Shown in pieces: positions 37,772 to 46,625 of a stretch of DNA of 64,000 nucleotides (position 1 is its first letter; the number at the start of each line of letters is the position of its first letter). The translations under genes were made by a program, and so were the position numbers. Under the pieces are notes generated by a model. It was not told the origin of the DNA, searched no databases, and worked only from the letters and a program-made list of their open reading frames with translations. The stretch is taken from NCBI GenBank assembly GCA_913051865.1, contig CAJXHE010000001.1:1-64000 (forward strand), written 5' to 3'. Source of the DNA: an uncultured Flavobacteriales bacterium. GTDB lineage: Bacteria > Bacteroidota > Bacteroidia > Flavobacteriales_D > Sanyastnellaceae.

Positions 37772-39664
37772 ATGAAGTTATCGGTCATTATAGTCAGTTA
37801 TAACGTTGAGCATTTCCTTGCGCAATGCCTTATTTCTGTGGAGAGAGCGATTGCAAATTTTTCAGGCCAAACACCTTCGAACCGTTCTCAAATTGATGTT
37901 TTTGTAGTCGACAACATTTCGGTGGACGGAACATGTGAAATGGTGAAGGAGCGTTTTCCATGGGTGACTTTGATTGAGAATTCCGAAAATGTCGGGTTTT
38001 CTAAAGCAAACAATCAAGCGATTCAGATTTCAAATGCCGAGTACGTTCTCCTTTTAAATCCCGATACGGTCATTCAAGAAGATACATTTTCAAAATCTAT
38101 TACTTTTGCCGATGAAAACCCCAAGCTTGGGGGGATGGGCGTGCCTATGTTTGATGGTTCAGGGACCTACCTTCCCGAGAGCAAAAGAGGGATTCCAACC
38201 CCTTGGGCATCTCTTTGTCGGATTTCAGGTTTGTTCCGTTTGGCACCGAAAAGCAAGCATCTGAATAACTATTATGCAGGACATTTAAGTGCAGAAGAGA
38301 ATCAGAGAATTGACGTACTAAGTGGCGCGTTTATGTGGATGCGTAAATCGGCTCTGGATGAAGTAGGTGTCTTAGATGAAGACTTCTTCATGTACGGAGA
38401 AGATATCGATCTCAGCTGGAGAATCGTGAAAGGAGGGTGGGAGAATCACTATTTTACAGGCACAAGAATTATTCATTATAAGGGGGAGAGTACAAAGAAG
38501 GGCTCTCTAAATTATGTGTCGATTTTTTACAAAGCGATGTTGATTTTTGCGGCCAAACATTTTGAAGGTTCTCAAGCAAGATCATTTAATTTTTTAATTC
38601 GTATTGCGATTTATTTCAGGGCATTTATTTCTGTTTTACGCAGAATCGTCACGCGAATGAAATGGCCACTTTTAGAAGGTGTATTTCTTCAAATAGGGCT
38701 TTTTTTACTCCTCAAGTTTTACGCAAATTATTCGGGAATACAATATGACGCCTATGCAACAAATGTTGCGATGTTGATCTATTCTTCGGTATGGGTGTTT
38801 TTTCTTTGGGTTTGCGGAGGATATGACAAACCATGGATTCCAAGAAGGGTGTTGAAGGGCATCGCTGCCGGTTCAATTGTTCTCGTCGCTGGTTACGGAT
38901 TGCTTCCAGAAGATTATCGTTTCTCGCGTGCCATTTTACTTTTGGGTTCGATTTGGTTTTTGGCAGTCGTGATTTTCGGTCGTTTCACTTTTGGCGTTTG
39001 GCGTTTGGGCGCGAAGCCCAAATCAAGACTTATTGTAGCGGGGAAGGAGGAGTCGCGTTCCATCAAGCAGCTTTTGGCGTCAATTGAACTTAGAGAAGGT
39101 ATTTCAGAGGCGACACATGTAATCACTTCTCATGATCTGAGTACAATTGTAGATGTGGTCAGAGTACATTCAATTGGAGAAATCGTGTTTAGTGGAAGAG
39201 ATGTCAGGTCTAAGGACATTATTACGGTACTCGCTACCCTTGTAGACAAGGCAGTCGTGTGCCGAATTGCTTGGACTGATGACGGTTATGTGATGGGGTC
39301 AGGTGGGCCAGGCCCAGACCCAGTGACCGAGTTAGATAGAGCAATATATGGACCGTCAGCCCGCCGTTCAAAACGTATTTTCGACCTATTCTCTTCCCTC
39401 ACCCTGTTGCTTGTTTTTCCATTGCTTTTTATTTTCAGGCGGTCTGAATGGATTGCTTATTCATTCAAGGTATTCCTCGGTAAAGCCACATGGGTAGGCC
39501 TTAAGGGTGTTCACAAACCGTCGCGTCCTAACATTATTAATGCAGTTGAAAACGAAGACGTTAGAGTCAGAGAACGTCTCAACCTTGCGTATGCAAGAAA
39601 ATACAATTGGTTTGAAGACCTCAAGCTTGTCCTGAACGCATTACTTTTACAATCCGTAAACTGA
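37772..39664 (+). CDS. GT2 glycosyltransferase fused to a membrane/Rossmann/PGT-like C-terminal region lacking the PGT catalytic core
   Basis: KLSVIIVSYNVEHFLAQCLISV, VGFSKANNQAI, LSGAFMWMRKSALDEVGVLDEDFFMYGEDIDLSWRI; later multiple TMs and SKRIFDLFSSLTLLLVFPLLFI. Confidence 0.85.
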   Translation: MKLSVIIVSYNVEHFLAQCLISVERAIANFSGQTPSNRSQIDVFVVDNISVDGTCEMVKERFPWVTLIENSENVGFSKANNQAIQISNAEYVLLLNPDTVIQEDTFSKSITFADENPKLGGMGVPMFDGSGTYLPESKRGIPTPWASLCRISGLFRLAPKSKHLNNYYAGHLSAEENQRIDVLSGAFMWMRKSALDEVGVLDEDFFMYGEDIDLSWRIVKGGWENHYFTGTRIIHYKGESTKKGSLNYVSIFYKAMLIFAAKHFEGSQARSFNFLIRIAIYFRAFISVLRRIVTRMKWPLLEGVFLQIGLFLLLKFYANYSGIQYDAYATNVAMLIYSSVWVFFLWVCGGYDKPWIPRRVLKGIAAGSIVLVAGYGLLPEDYRFSRAILLLGSIWFLAVVIFGRFTFGVWRLGAKPKSRLIVAGKEESRSIKQLLASIELREGISEATHVITSHDLSTIVDVVRVHSIGEIVFSGRDVRSKDIITVLATLVDKAVVCRIAWTDDGYVMGSGGPGPDPVTELDRAIYGPSARRSKRIFDLFSSLTLLLVFPLLFIFRRSEWIAYSFKVFLGKATWVGLKGVHKPSRPNIINAVENEDVRVRERLNLAYARKYNWFEDLKLVLNALLLQSVN

Positions 39665-39668
39665 TTAC

Positions 39669-41033
39669 ATGGCAATTATTGAAATCCTACTCCCTAAAAT
39701 GGGTGAAAGTGTGGCTGAAGCAACGATCATTAACCTTTTGGTCGATGCGGGAGCTAGCGTTGAGGCAGACGAAGCTGTCGTTGAAATTGCGACAGATAAG
39801 GTGGATAGCGAAATTCCAGCTCCTGAAGATGGCGTGCTGTTGGAGTGGCTTGTCTCAAAAGACGATGTCGTTCAGGTGGGCGATCCCATTGCACGTTTCG
39901 AAATAGGAGGGGATGAAGTTGTTGTGCCTGTAGCTCCAGTTGCAGAAACCATAGACGATGGTGATTCTGTGCCAGCTGATGTTTCTAAATCAGCGGCAGT
40001 TGAACCTTCGGTTTCTGTACATCAAGCTTTAGATCCTGTTTCAGCTCCAGAAAGAACGGGTGCGTCAGGCAGATTTTACTCCCCCTTAGTCAGGAGTATT
40101 GCGAGTGCTGAAGGAGTGAGTATGGAAGAATTGGAACAGATTTCAGGAACGGGGTCTGAAGGTCGGGTCACGAAGAAAGACATGTTGTCTTATCTATCTC
40201 GCCTTAAGAGTCACAGTCCGGCATCTCATATTCCTGTAAAAGAAATGCCCTCTAAGCCGTCACCAGTGATTTCAGCATCCTCAATGGATGTGCATCCTTC
40301 TTTTGCATCCATTTCTGGTGGGTACGAAGTTGTGGAGATGGATCGAATGCGCAAGCTGATTGCCAAACACATGGTTGATTCGGTGCATACATCGCCGCAC
40401 GTGACTTCTTTTGTGGAAGCAGATGTGACGAATTTGGTCTTATGGAGAAACAAGAACAAGAACAAGTTTCTCGAGAAATTCGGAGAGAAACTGACGTTCA
40501 CACCTTTGCTCGCAGAAGCGATTGTCAAAGCGATTGGAGATTTCCCCGGTGTGAATGCGAGTGTGGACGGTGACAATGTGATTATGCATAAAGGCATACA
40601 CTTAGGAATGGCTGCGGCGCTTCCAAGTGGAAATTTAATTGTACCCGTGATTAAGAATGCGGATTCATTCAATTTGCAGGGATTAACTAGAGCGGTGAAT
40701 GACTTGGCCAAACGTGCCCGTGCTGGGCAACTTGGTCCAGATGACATTGCTGGCGGCACTTATACAATGACAAACGTAGGAACGTTTGGAAATGTGATGG
40801 GGACTCCGATTATCAATCAGCCTCAAGTGGGGATTCTCGCACTGGGAGCGATTCGTAAAAAACCAGCTGTAATAGAGACACCGGAAGGAGATATGATTGG
40901 TATTAGACATATGATGTTCCTTTCTCACAGCTATGATCACAGAGTCGTTGACGGTCAGTTGGGAGGTCGTTTTGTCCGTCGCGTCGCTGATTATCTCGAG
41001 AATTTCTCGTCAGATAGACCGATAGAAGGATAG
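39669..41033 (+). CDS. Dihydrolipoamide acyltransferase (2-oxoacid dehydrogenase E2)
   Basis: Lipoyl domain ...EIATDKVDSEIPAPEDGVL; E3-binding domain SPLVRSIASAEGVSMEELEQISGTGSEGRVTKKDML; catalytic SHSYDHRVVDGQLGGRF. Confidence 0.95.
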   Translation: MAIIEILLPKMGESVAEATIINLLVDAGASVEADEAVVEIATDKVDSEIPAPEDGVLLEWLVSKDDVVQVGDPIARFEIGGDEVVVPVAPVAETIDDGDSVPADVSKSAAVEPSVSVHQALDPVSAPERTGASGRFYSPLVRSIASAEGVSMEELEQISGTGSEGRVTKKDMLSYLSRLKSHSPASHIPVKEMPSKPSPVISASSMDVHPSFASISGGYEVVEMDRMRKLIAKHMVDSVHTSPHVTSFVEADVTNLVLWRNKNKNKFLEKFGEKLTFTPLLAEAIVKAIGDFPGVNASVDGDNVIMHKGIHLGMAAALPSGNLIVPVIKNADSFNLQGLTRAVNDLAKRARAGQLGPDDIAGGTYTMTNVGTFGNVMGTPIINQPQVGILALGAIRKKPAVIETPEGDMIGIRHMMFLSHSYDHRVVDGQLGGRFVRRVADYLENFSSDRPIEG

Positions 41034-41104
41034 CGCATATTGAATTTTATAATGCGTACACAAAGTCCACTTATTTAAATTAATTAAGTACTTAACTTGT
41101 GCGT

Positions 41105-43213
41105 ATGTTGAAACACCCGATTCTATTTGCAATTATTTGTTTCTTTACGGTTGTATCGTCAAATAATATTCTAAGTCAGACCCATTCAAAATCTGCGCGT
41201 CATTCTCTGTCTCAGTCCGACAGATTGGTGTTTGATCAAGCGTCTATGCTTACTGAAGAAGGAATATATCACGAAGCGGCAAGGATATGGAAGGGGCTCG
41301 TGGATGATTATCCAAACTGTGGAAATTACAGGTATCACTATGCTGTTTGTTTGTTAAATTCTGGCGCACCAGTTGAGTCAGTGAACCAAGAATTAACGAC
41401 TGCCATGTCAATGTCGGGTTCTTTAATTTCGGGTTCAGGGAAATTTAATGAAGATATATGTGAAGCGCCTGTTGACGTTTTGGTGTATGCTTCTCAAGTA
41501 AAAATGTTGCTTTTAGAGTTTGATGACGCGCTTCGTTTGTTGTCTCGATTCAATGTCGAAGCAAAAAAATGGAACCCACTTCGACGTAACGCTGATCATC
41601 TTCTTTCGAATATTGACATGGCCCAGAACCTTATTGCGAGTCCGATTGATGTCCAAGTGAGAAATATGGGGCCGCTAATAAACACGGAATTTGACGACAC
41701 CCATCCAGTGATTAGGGCCGATGAAAAGCAACTGTTTTATTCTTCTCAAAGGGCCAGATCAAATGGGTCAAATCACGGATCTTTCGACCCGAACACGAAA
41801 GATCATTATGCTGACATTTACGTGTCTGAACGTGACTCCGCTTGGGGAGAAGCTGAATGGGTAAATATTGGCCTTAAAAAGCACAAGTTTGCCTTGGCAA
41901 TTTCTCCTTTCGGTGAGGATCTTTCGATTGCACATTTGGATGGTTGGGATGAATTGGTTTTCCATTCAAATAAAAGAAAAGGAAAATGGCAAAAAGCTGT
42001 TGCCTCGAGTGTGATTCCCGATGCGCCGTCTGAAGGTGTTATTGTGTTTTCGCCAAACAATTCAATCGCGATCATGAGTATTGCTGACAGAAAGGGGAGA
42101 ACCGGATTTGATCTGTACCAGTATACCAAGCTCTCAGACGGCAGTTGGTCAAACCCTGAGCTCATTCAAGGTCCCATCAATTCTGATAGAAATGAGATGT
42201 CTCCGTTTATCTCAGCTGACGGTACTTTGTTTTTTGCCTCAAATCGTCAAACGAGTATGGGGGGCTATGATTGCTATCGTTCTGTGTTTGAAAATGGAAA
42301 GTGGAGTGATCCGGTGAATCTCGGATTTCCTATTAATACTGTTGATGATGACAGATATTTTGCGATTTCTGCTGAGGGAACACGCGCTTATATTGCCTCT
42401 AGAAGAAACCGTCCCTTAAATGATTATGACATTTTCGAAATCACGTTTACTGAAGCGTCACAAATTGTCAATGGCAATATTATGCTGTTAAATGCGCCGC
42501 TTGAGGTGGATTTTGATCGCATTACGCTGACATCTTTACAGTCTGGAAATACGGATGATGTCATGGTTTCAGAAGACAACGAACAATTTCTTCGCGCGGT
42601 GATATACGGAGGTCAATCCTACATCATTGATTACTTTAAAGACGGTGCTGTAATGATAACCGACACGCTAGAAATTGCGACAGATGCAGGATACCATGTC
42701 TATACTGACCCCATCGATTCATTTGAAGCGGGGATTTCTGGTGATGGTTCATTGCGCGTGGAGAAATATGTTGAACCAGAACCCGAGTTGATTGATGCTT
42801 CAATGTCATTGGAAGATTCGCTTGAACTTTTAAGTTTGTTTGGTCCGTCGCCGGAAGCGGAAAGTTGGATTTCTGTTTTTAAACTTAATTCACTCCAAAT
42901 TCACACGCCCGGTATTGACATTACTTCAATGGCAAATGAGGTTTTAAGAAGAATCAATGAAGAAAGACATCCAGAACTGCTTGTCTCTTCGAGTGCATTT
43001 AGAGATGAAACAACATCCTTTGAAGATGCGAATGCCTTTTCGGGAAAGCGCTCAGCAAATGTTTTTATCAGACTGAAAAAGATTTTGCTAAATATGGGAT
43101 ACACAAATAAGGTGGATTACACGTTCTTGCCTTTTGAAATAAAGGTTGTGACTGACCCAGACGACGACACACCTGATTACGTGAAAATAACAATAACTTC
43201 AAGCCTTCAATAA
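41105..43213 (+). CDS. TPR + PD40 (WD40-like) envelope protein with degenerate OmpA-like C-terminus
   Basis: Signal peptide; DDTHPVIRADEKQLFYSSQRARSNG, MSPFISADGTLFFASNRQTSMGGYDCYRS, WSDPVNLGFPINTVDDDRYFAISAEGTRAYIASRR. Confidence 0.8.
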   Translation: MLKHPILFAIICFFTVVSSNNILSQTHSKSARHSLSQSDRLVFDQASMLTEEGIYHEAARIWKGLVDDYPNCGNYRYHYAVCLLNSGAPVESVNQELTTAMSMSGSLISGSGKFNEDICEAPVDVLVYASQVKMLLLEFDDALRLLSRFNVEAKKWNPLRRNADHLLSNIDMAQNLIASPIDVQVRNMGPLINTEFDDTHPVIRADEKQLFYSSQRARSNGSNHGSFDPNTKDHYADIYVSERDSAWGEAEWVNIGLKKHKFALAISPFGEDLSIAHLDGWDELVFHSNKRKGKWQKAVASSVIPDAPSEGVIVFSPNNSIAIMSIADRKGRTGFDLYQYTKLSDGSWSNPELIQGPINSDRNEMSPFISADGTLFFASNRQTSMGGYDCYRSVFENGKWSDPVNLGFPINTVDDDRYFAISAEGTRAYIASRRNRPLNDYDIFEITFTEASQIVNGNIMLLNAPLEVDFDRITLTSLQSGNTDDVMVSEDNEQFLRAVIYGGQSYIIDYFKDGAVMITDTLEIATDAGYHVYTDPIDSFEAGISGDGSLRVEKYVEPEPELIDASMSLEDSLELLSLFGPSPEAESWISVFKLNSLQIHTPGIDITSMANEVLRRINEERHPELLVSSSAFRDETTSFEDANAFSGKRSANVFIRLKKILLNMGYTNKVDYTFLPFEIKVVTDPDDDTPDYVKITITSSLQ

Positions 43214-43233
43214 GAGGTTTTACGACAATTAAC

Positions 43234-44082
43234 ATGGGAATAGAAGAAGGGTTAAAAAGGCTAAATCTCAAGCGTCCGCTCGTTGTTTTTGATTTAGAAA
43301 CCACCGGAGTTCAGGTAGGGAGTGACAGAATAGTGGAGATTGCGATGATTAAAGTTTCTCCAGATGGGTCCATCGTCAGGAAGCCAGAGAAAGCAGGTGC
43401 AGAACATCGGATTCTCGTTAATCCAGAAATGCCTATCCCCCTAGAATCTTCTTTGGTACACGGCGTCTATGATGATGACGTAAAAAACAAACATACATTT
43501 GGCGCGATCGCACCTGGTTTGGTCAAGTTTCTTCAGGATTGTGACCTTGGTGGGTTTAATTCAAATAGATTCGATGTCCCCATGCTTGTGGAAGAATTTT
43601 TGAGAGTGGGTGTTGATTTTGGTTTAGAGGATCGGAATCTTATTGATGTCCAAAACATCTTTCACAAAATGGAGCAACGTACGCTTAAAGCGGCATATAA
43701 GTTTTATTGCGGAAAAGACCTAGAGGGCGCGCATGAAGCTTACCCCGATACCGCGGCGACTCTTGAAGTCCTTGTCGCTCAACTCGACATGTATGCTGAC
43801 AAGTCAATCATTGATACCCGAGGGGATACAGTAGGTCCTGTTCCGGCAGATATGGATTTGCTCCACGAATTCTGTCAACGTACGAAAAATGTTGATCTCG
43901 CGGGGCGTTTGATTTATAATGATGCAGGAGAAATCATTTTTAATTTCGGCAAGCACAAAGGAGTGTCCGCAATTGAACTTCTCAAGAGAGACCCAGGATA
44001 TTTTGGTTGGATGATGAAAGGAGATTTTCCGCGTTATACAAAGAGAGTGCTACAGCAAATAAAGGACGGGGAACTTAAATAG
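43234..44082 (+). CDS. 3'-5' exonuclease (DnaQ/ExoX-like)
   Basis: LVVFDLETTGVQVGSDRIVEIAMIKV; GFNSNRFDVPMLVEEF; HEAYPDTAATLEVL. Confidence 0.92.
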   Translation: MGIEEGLKRLNLKRPLVVFDLETTGVQVGSDRIVEIAMIKVSPDGSIVRKPEKAGAEHRILVNPEMPIPLESSLVHGVYDDDVKNKHTFGAIAPGLVKFLQDCDLGGFNSNRFDVPMLVEEFLRVGVDFGLEDRNLIDVQNIFHKMEQRTLKAAYKFYCGKDLEGAHEAYPDTAATLEVLVAQLDMYADKSIIDTRGDTVGPVPADMDLLHEFCQRTKNVDLAGRLIYNDAGEIIFNFGKHKGVSAIELLKRDPGYFGWMMKGDFPRYTKRVLQQIKDGELK

Positions 44083-44088
44083 CTGTAA

Positions 44089-45195
44089 GTGAAAGTAGCC
44101 GTACTCGTATCCAACGACCTTTCTTTTGACCAAAGAGTAAGAAAAACCTGTAAAGTGTTAGTCGATGCAGGTCACGAACCCATCCTTGTGGGGCGTCTTC
44201 TTTCAGACTCAACGCCATATGAAGGTCCAGGCTCTGCAATAAGATTTTCTTTGAAACATTCATCAGGGATGTTTTTTTATGCTGAATTACAATGGACGCT
44301 ATGGAAGTGGTTAAAGACAGCTGAAATTGATGCGATATGGGCGAACGATCTTGACACGCTCCTTCCAGCTGTGATTGTCTCAAGAAGACGCAAGCTTCGA
44401 ATTGTATATGATTCCCACGAATATTTTACGGAAGCAGCGGGATTGACTGGACGTCCATTGCGACGTTGGGTTTGGCTTACAATTGAAAAATATTGTATTC
44501 CCAAATTAAAGAAAATGCTTACGGTGAATGAATCCATTGCGAAGCATTATAGATCGCGTTATGAGATCCAGGTTGATGTGCTTAGGAATATGCCAGTATT
44601 GTCAGAGGTTCCAAACATTTCTCACCGGAAAGCGTTTGAAGAATTTAAGATCCCTACAGACCTTCCGATTTTGCTTTTACAAGGTGCTTTCATGGACCGT
44701 GATCGGGGAACAAGTGATGCCGTAGACGCTTTAGAACTTATGACCGATGTGCGACTCGTATTGGTGGGAGCAGGGATTGAATTCGAAGAATCCATCAAAA
44801 GGATGAATGATCCAAGATGGGAGGGACGACTGTACTGCATACCTCGACTCCCATATGAAAAACTCAGGGTACTAACAGCTTCTGCCGACGTTGGGCTTTC
44901 CCTAGACAAAGGAATGCATGCAAATTATCTCTTGAGCTTGCCAAACAAACTGTTCGATTTCATTCATGTAGGTCTTCCTGTCGTAGCAAGCCCTATGGTT
45001 GAAGTGAGGCGGGTGGTTGAAGAAAATGGGGTAGGAGAAGTGATCGCGAAGGTCACGACAGATGAGATTGCCAGTGCTGTATCAAAAGTTCTTTCAAGTC
45101 CTCGAGAAATGTGGTTTGAAAAATGTATGGCTGCAAGAAAGAATCTTCACTGGGGCACAGATTCCTTTTTAATTCTGGAACATCTGGAAGGTTAA
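44089..45195 (+). CDS. GT4/GT1-type glycosyltransferase
   Basis: VAVLVSNDLSFDQRVRKTCKVLVDAGHEPILVGR; RIVYDSHEYFTEA; LSLPNKLFDFIHVGLPVVASPMVEVRRVVEENGVGEVI. Confidence 0.88.
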   Translation: MKVAVLVSNDLSFDQRVRKTCKVLVDAGHEPILVGRLLSDSTPYEGPGSAIRFSLKHSSGMFFYAELQWTLWKWLKTAEIDAIWANDLDTLLPAVIVSRRRKLRIVYDSHEYFTEAAGLTGRPLRRWVWLTIEKYCIPKLKKMLTVNESIAKHYRSRYEIQVDVLRNMPVLSEVPNISHRKAFEEFKIPTDLPILLLQGAFMDRDRGTSDAVDALELMTDVRLVLVGAGIEFEESIKRMNDPRWEGRLYCIPRLPYEKLRVLTASADVGLSLDKGMHANYLLSLPNKLFDFIHVGLPVVASPMVEVRRVVEENGVGEVIAKVTTDEIASAVSKVLSSPREMWFEKCMAARKNLHWGTDSFLILEHLEG

Positions 45196-45938
45196 GAGAG
45201 TTGTTTTTTTAACCATTTGAGACGGGTAAAAACATGATGTACGATTTGGTCTGGCATGGAGGGGAAGATGGTGCGCTTCATGGCTCTTTCTTCTCGATAA
45301 AGTGAATGCGTGAATTTCCTACTGACGCCTCCTGGAGCCACTTCAGAAATCACGGTATTAAAACACCTGCACGTTACGCCCTGTTTCCAGAGTGTGAGAT
45401 TTAAATGATAATCTGCCAAGACTTTAAATCTTAAATCATAAGGCGTATTGCAAATGATGTCTCTTGAATAAATCACACCCTGATGATGTAATGTGTTTCT
45501 CCATTTTAAGGATGTATTCCAAACGGGTTGATAGAATTCAGGAACACCTGACTCTCTCGGTGGAAGCAGATGAACTCCGAAAGCCAATACTTCAGTTTCC
45601 GTGGCTTGTTCTAATGTGCGTATTAAAACATCAAAACCATCTTCAGATGGTAGATCACCTGTCCCGAAAAACAGGATCCATTTGCCTTTTGAAAGGGCAA
45701 CTCCCTTGTTCATGGCGTCATAAATCCCTTTATCTGCTTCAATTTGGAAGCAATCCATCGAAGCCTTGTTTTCTCTTATCCAATTGGGGCTGTCATCAGA
45801 TGAGAGGCCATCAATGACGATGAGTTCGACGCGTTTGTTACGGAATTTAGAGAAGGCATTCAGTGTCTTTTTTAACCCTTCAAGTTGATTGTAAGAGGGG
45901 ATGATGATACTGAGGAGTGTTGGGGTCTCTTTTGTCAT
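45192..45938 (-). CDS. GT2 family glycosyltransferase
   Basis: LLSIIIPSYNQLEGLKKTLNAFSKF, VIDGLSSDDSPNWI, DKGIYDAMNKGVALSKGKWILFFGTGDL. Confidence 0.92.
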   Translation of the reverse strand: MTKETPTLLSIIIPSYNQLEGLKKTLNAFSKFRNKRVELIVIDGLSSDDSPNWIRENKASMDCFQIEADKGIYDAMNKGVALSKGKWILFFGTGDLPSEDGFDVLIRTLEQATETEVLAFGVHLLPPRESGVPEFYQPVWNTSLKWRNTLHHQGVIYSRDIICNTPYDLRFKVLADYHLNLTLWKQGVTCRCFNTVISEVAPGGVSRKFTHSLYREERAMKRTIFPSMPDQIVHHVFTRLKWLKKQLS

Positions 45939-46609
45939 TTAGAGGACCTTATCTCACCCTTTTCACAGATCAATATCTTACCAGGGAATTCGGTCATAGA
46001 TGCATGGTCATGGGTTGCCATGATGACACTGCATCCAGAGTCTGTAAGACCGTGCATTAAAGAAAGAATGTCTCTTGTGGTTTCAGGATCTAGGTTCCCC
46101 GTGGGTTCGTCAGCAAGAAATAACAAAGGTGAATTTAACAGGGCCCTTGCGATAGAAACGCGTTGTTGTTCTCCTCCTGACAGTTCGTGAGGAAATTTAT
46201 AGCCCTTGTGTGTCAGTCCCACGCGTTTAAGAACCTCATCTATCCTAAGCGCGATGTCTTTTTTCGATTTCCATCCCGTGGCTCTTAAGGAAAATTCGAG
46301 ATTTTTACTGATTGTTCTGTCAGTTAAAAGGCCAAAATCTTGAAATACAATCCCCAATTTACGTCTCAGCGTATGTACGTTTTTTCTTGTCAATGAAGAT
46401 AAATCCATGCCGCAAACGTTTCCGGTTCCGCTTGCAATATTAATGTCTCCATATAGCGCTCTAAGAAGGCTAGATTTCCCGCTCCCAGTTTTCCCAATGA
46501 GATATAGAAACTCACCTTGACCAATCTCTAAATTGACATTGTTTAATACGACGTGTTCCTGTTGATTAAGAGATACATCTTGTAGGTTAACTAATGGCGC
46601 GTCTGACAC
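45935..46609 (-). CDS. ftsE: FtsE-like cell-division ABC ATPase
   Basis: LIGKTGSGKSSLLRALYG; GIVFQDFGLLTDRTISKNLEFSLRATGW; LSGGEQQRVSIARALLNSPLLFLADEPTGNLDPET. Confidence 0.85.
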   Translation of the reverse strand: MSDAPLVNLQDVSLNQQEHVVLNNVNLEIGQGEFLYLIGKTGSGKSSLLRALYGDINIASGTGNVCGMDLSSLTRKNVHTLRRKLGIVFQDFGLLTDRTISKNLEFSLRATGWKSKKDIALRIDEVLKRVGLTHKGYKFPHELSGGEQQRVSIARALLNSPLLFLADEPTGNLDPETTRDILSLMHGLTDSGCSVIMATHDHASMTEFPGKILICEKGEIRSSK

Positions 46610-46625
46610 TTCGGTTGTTGTTAGG

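Noticed and set aside
40226-40759. 177-aa - strand ORF antisense to the E2 acyltransferase gene
   Set aside because: Within a highly conserved catalytic domain on the + strand; no supporting motif.
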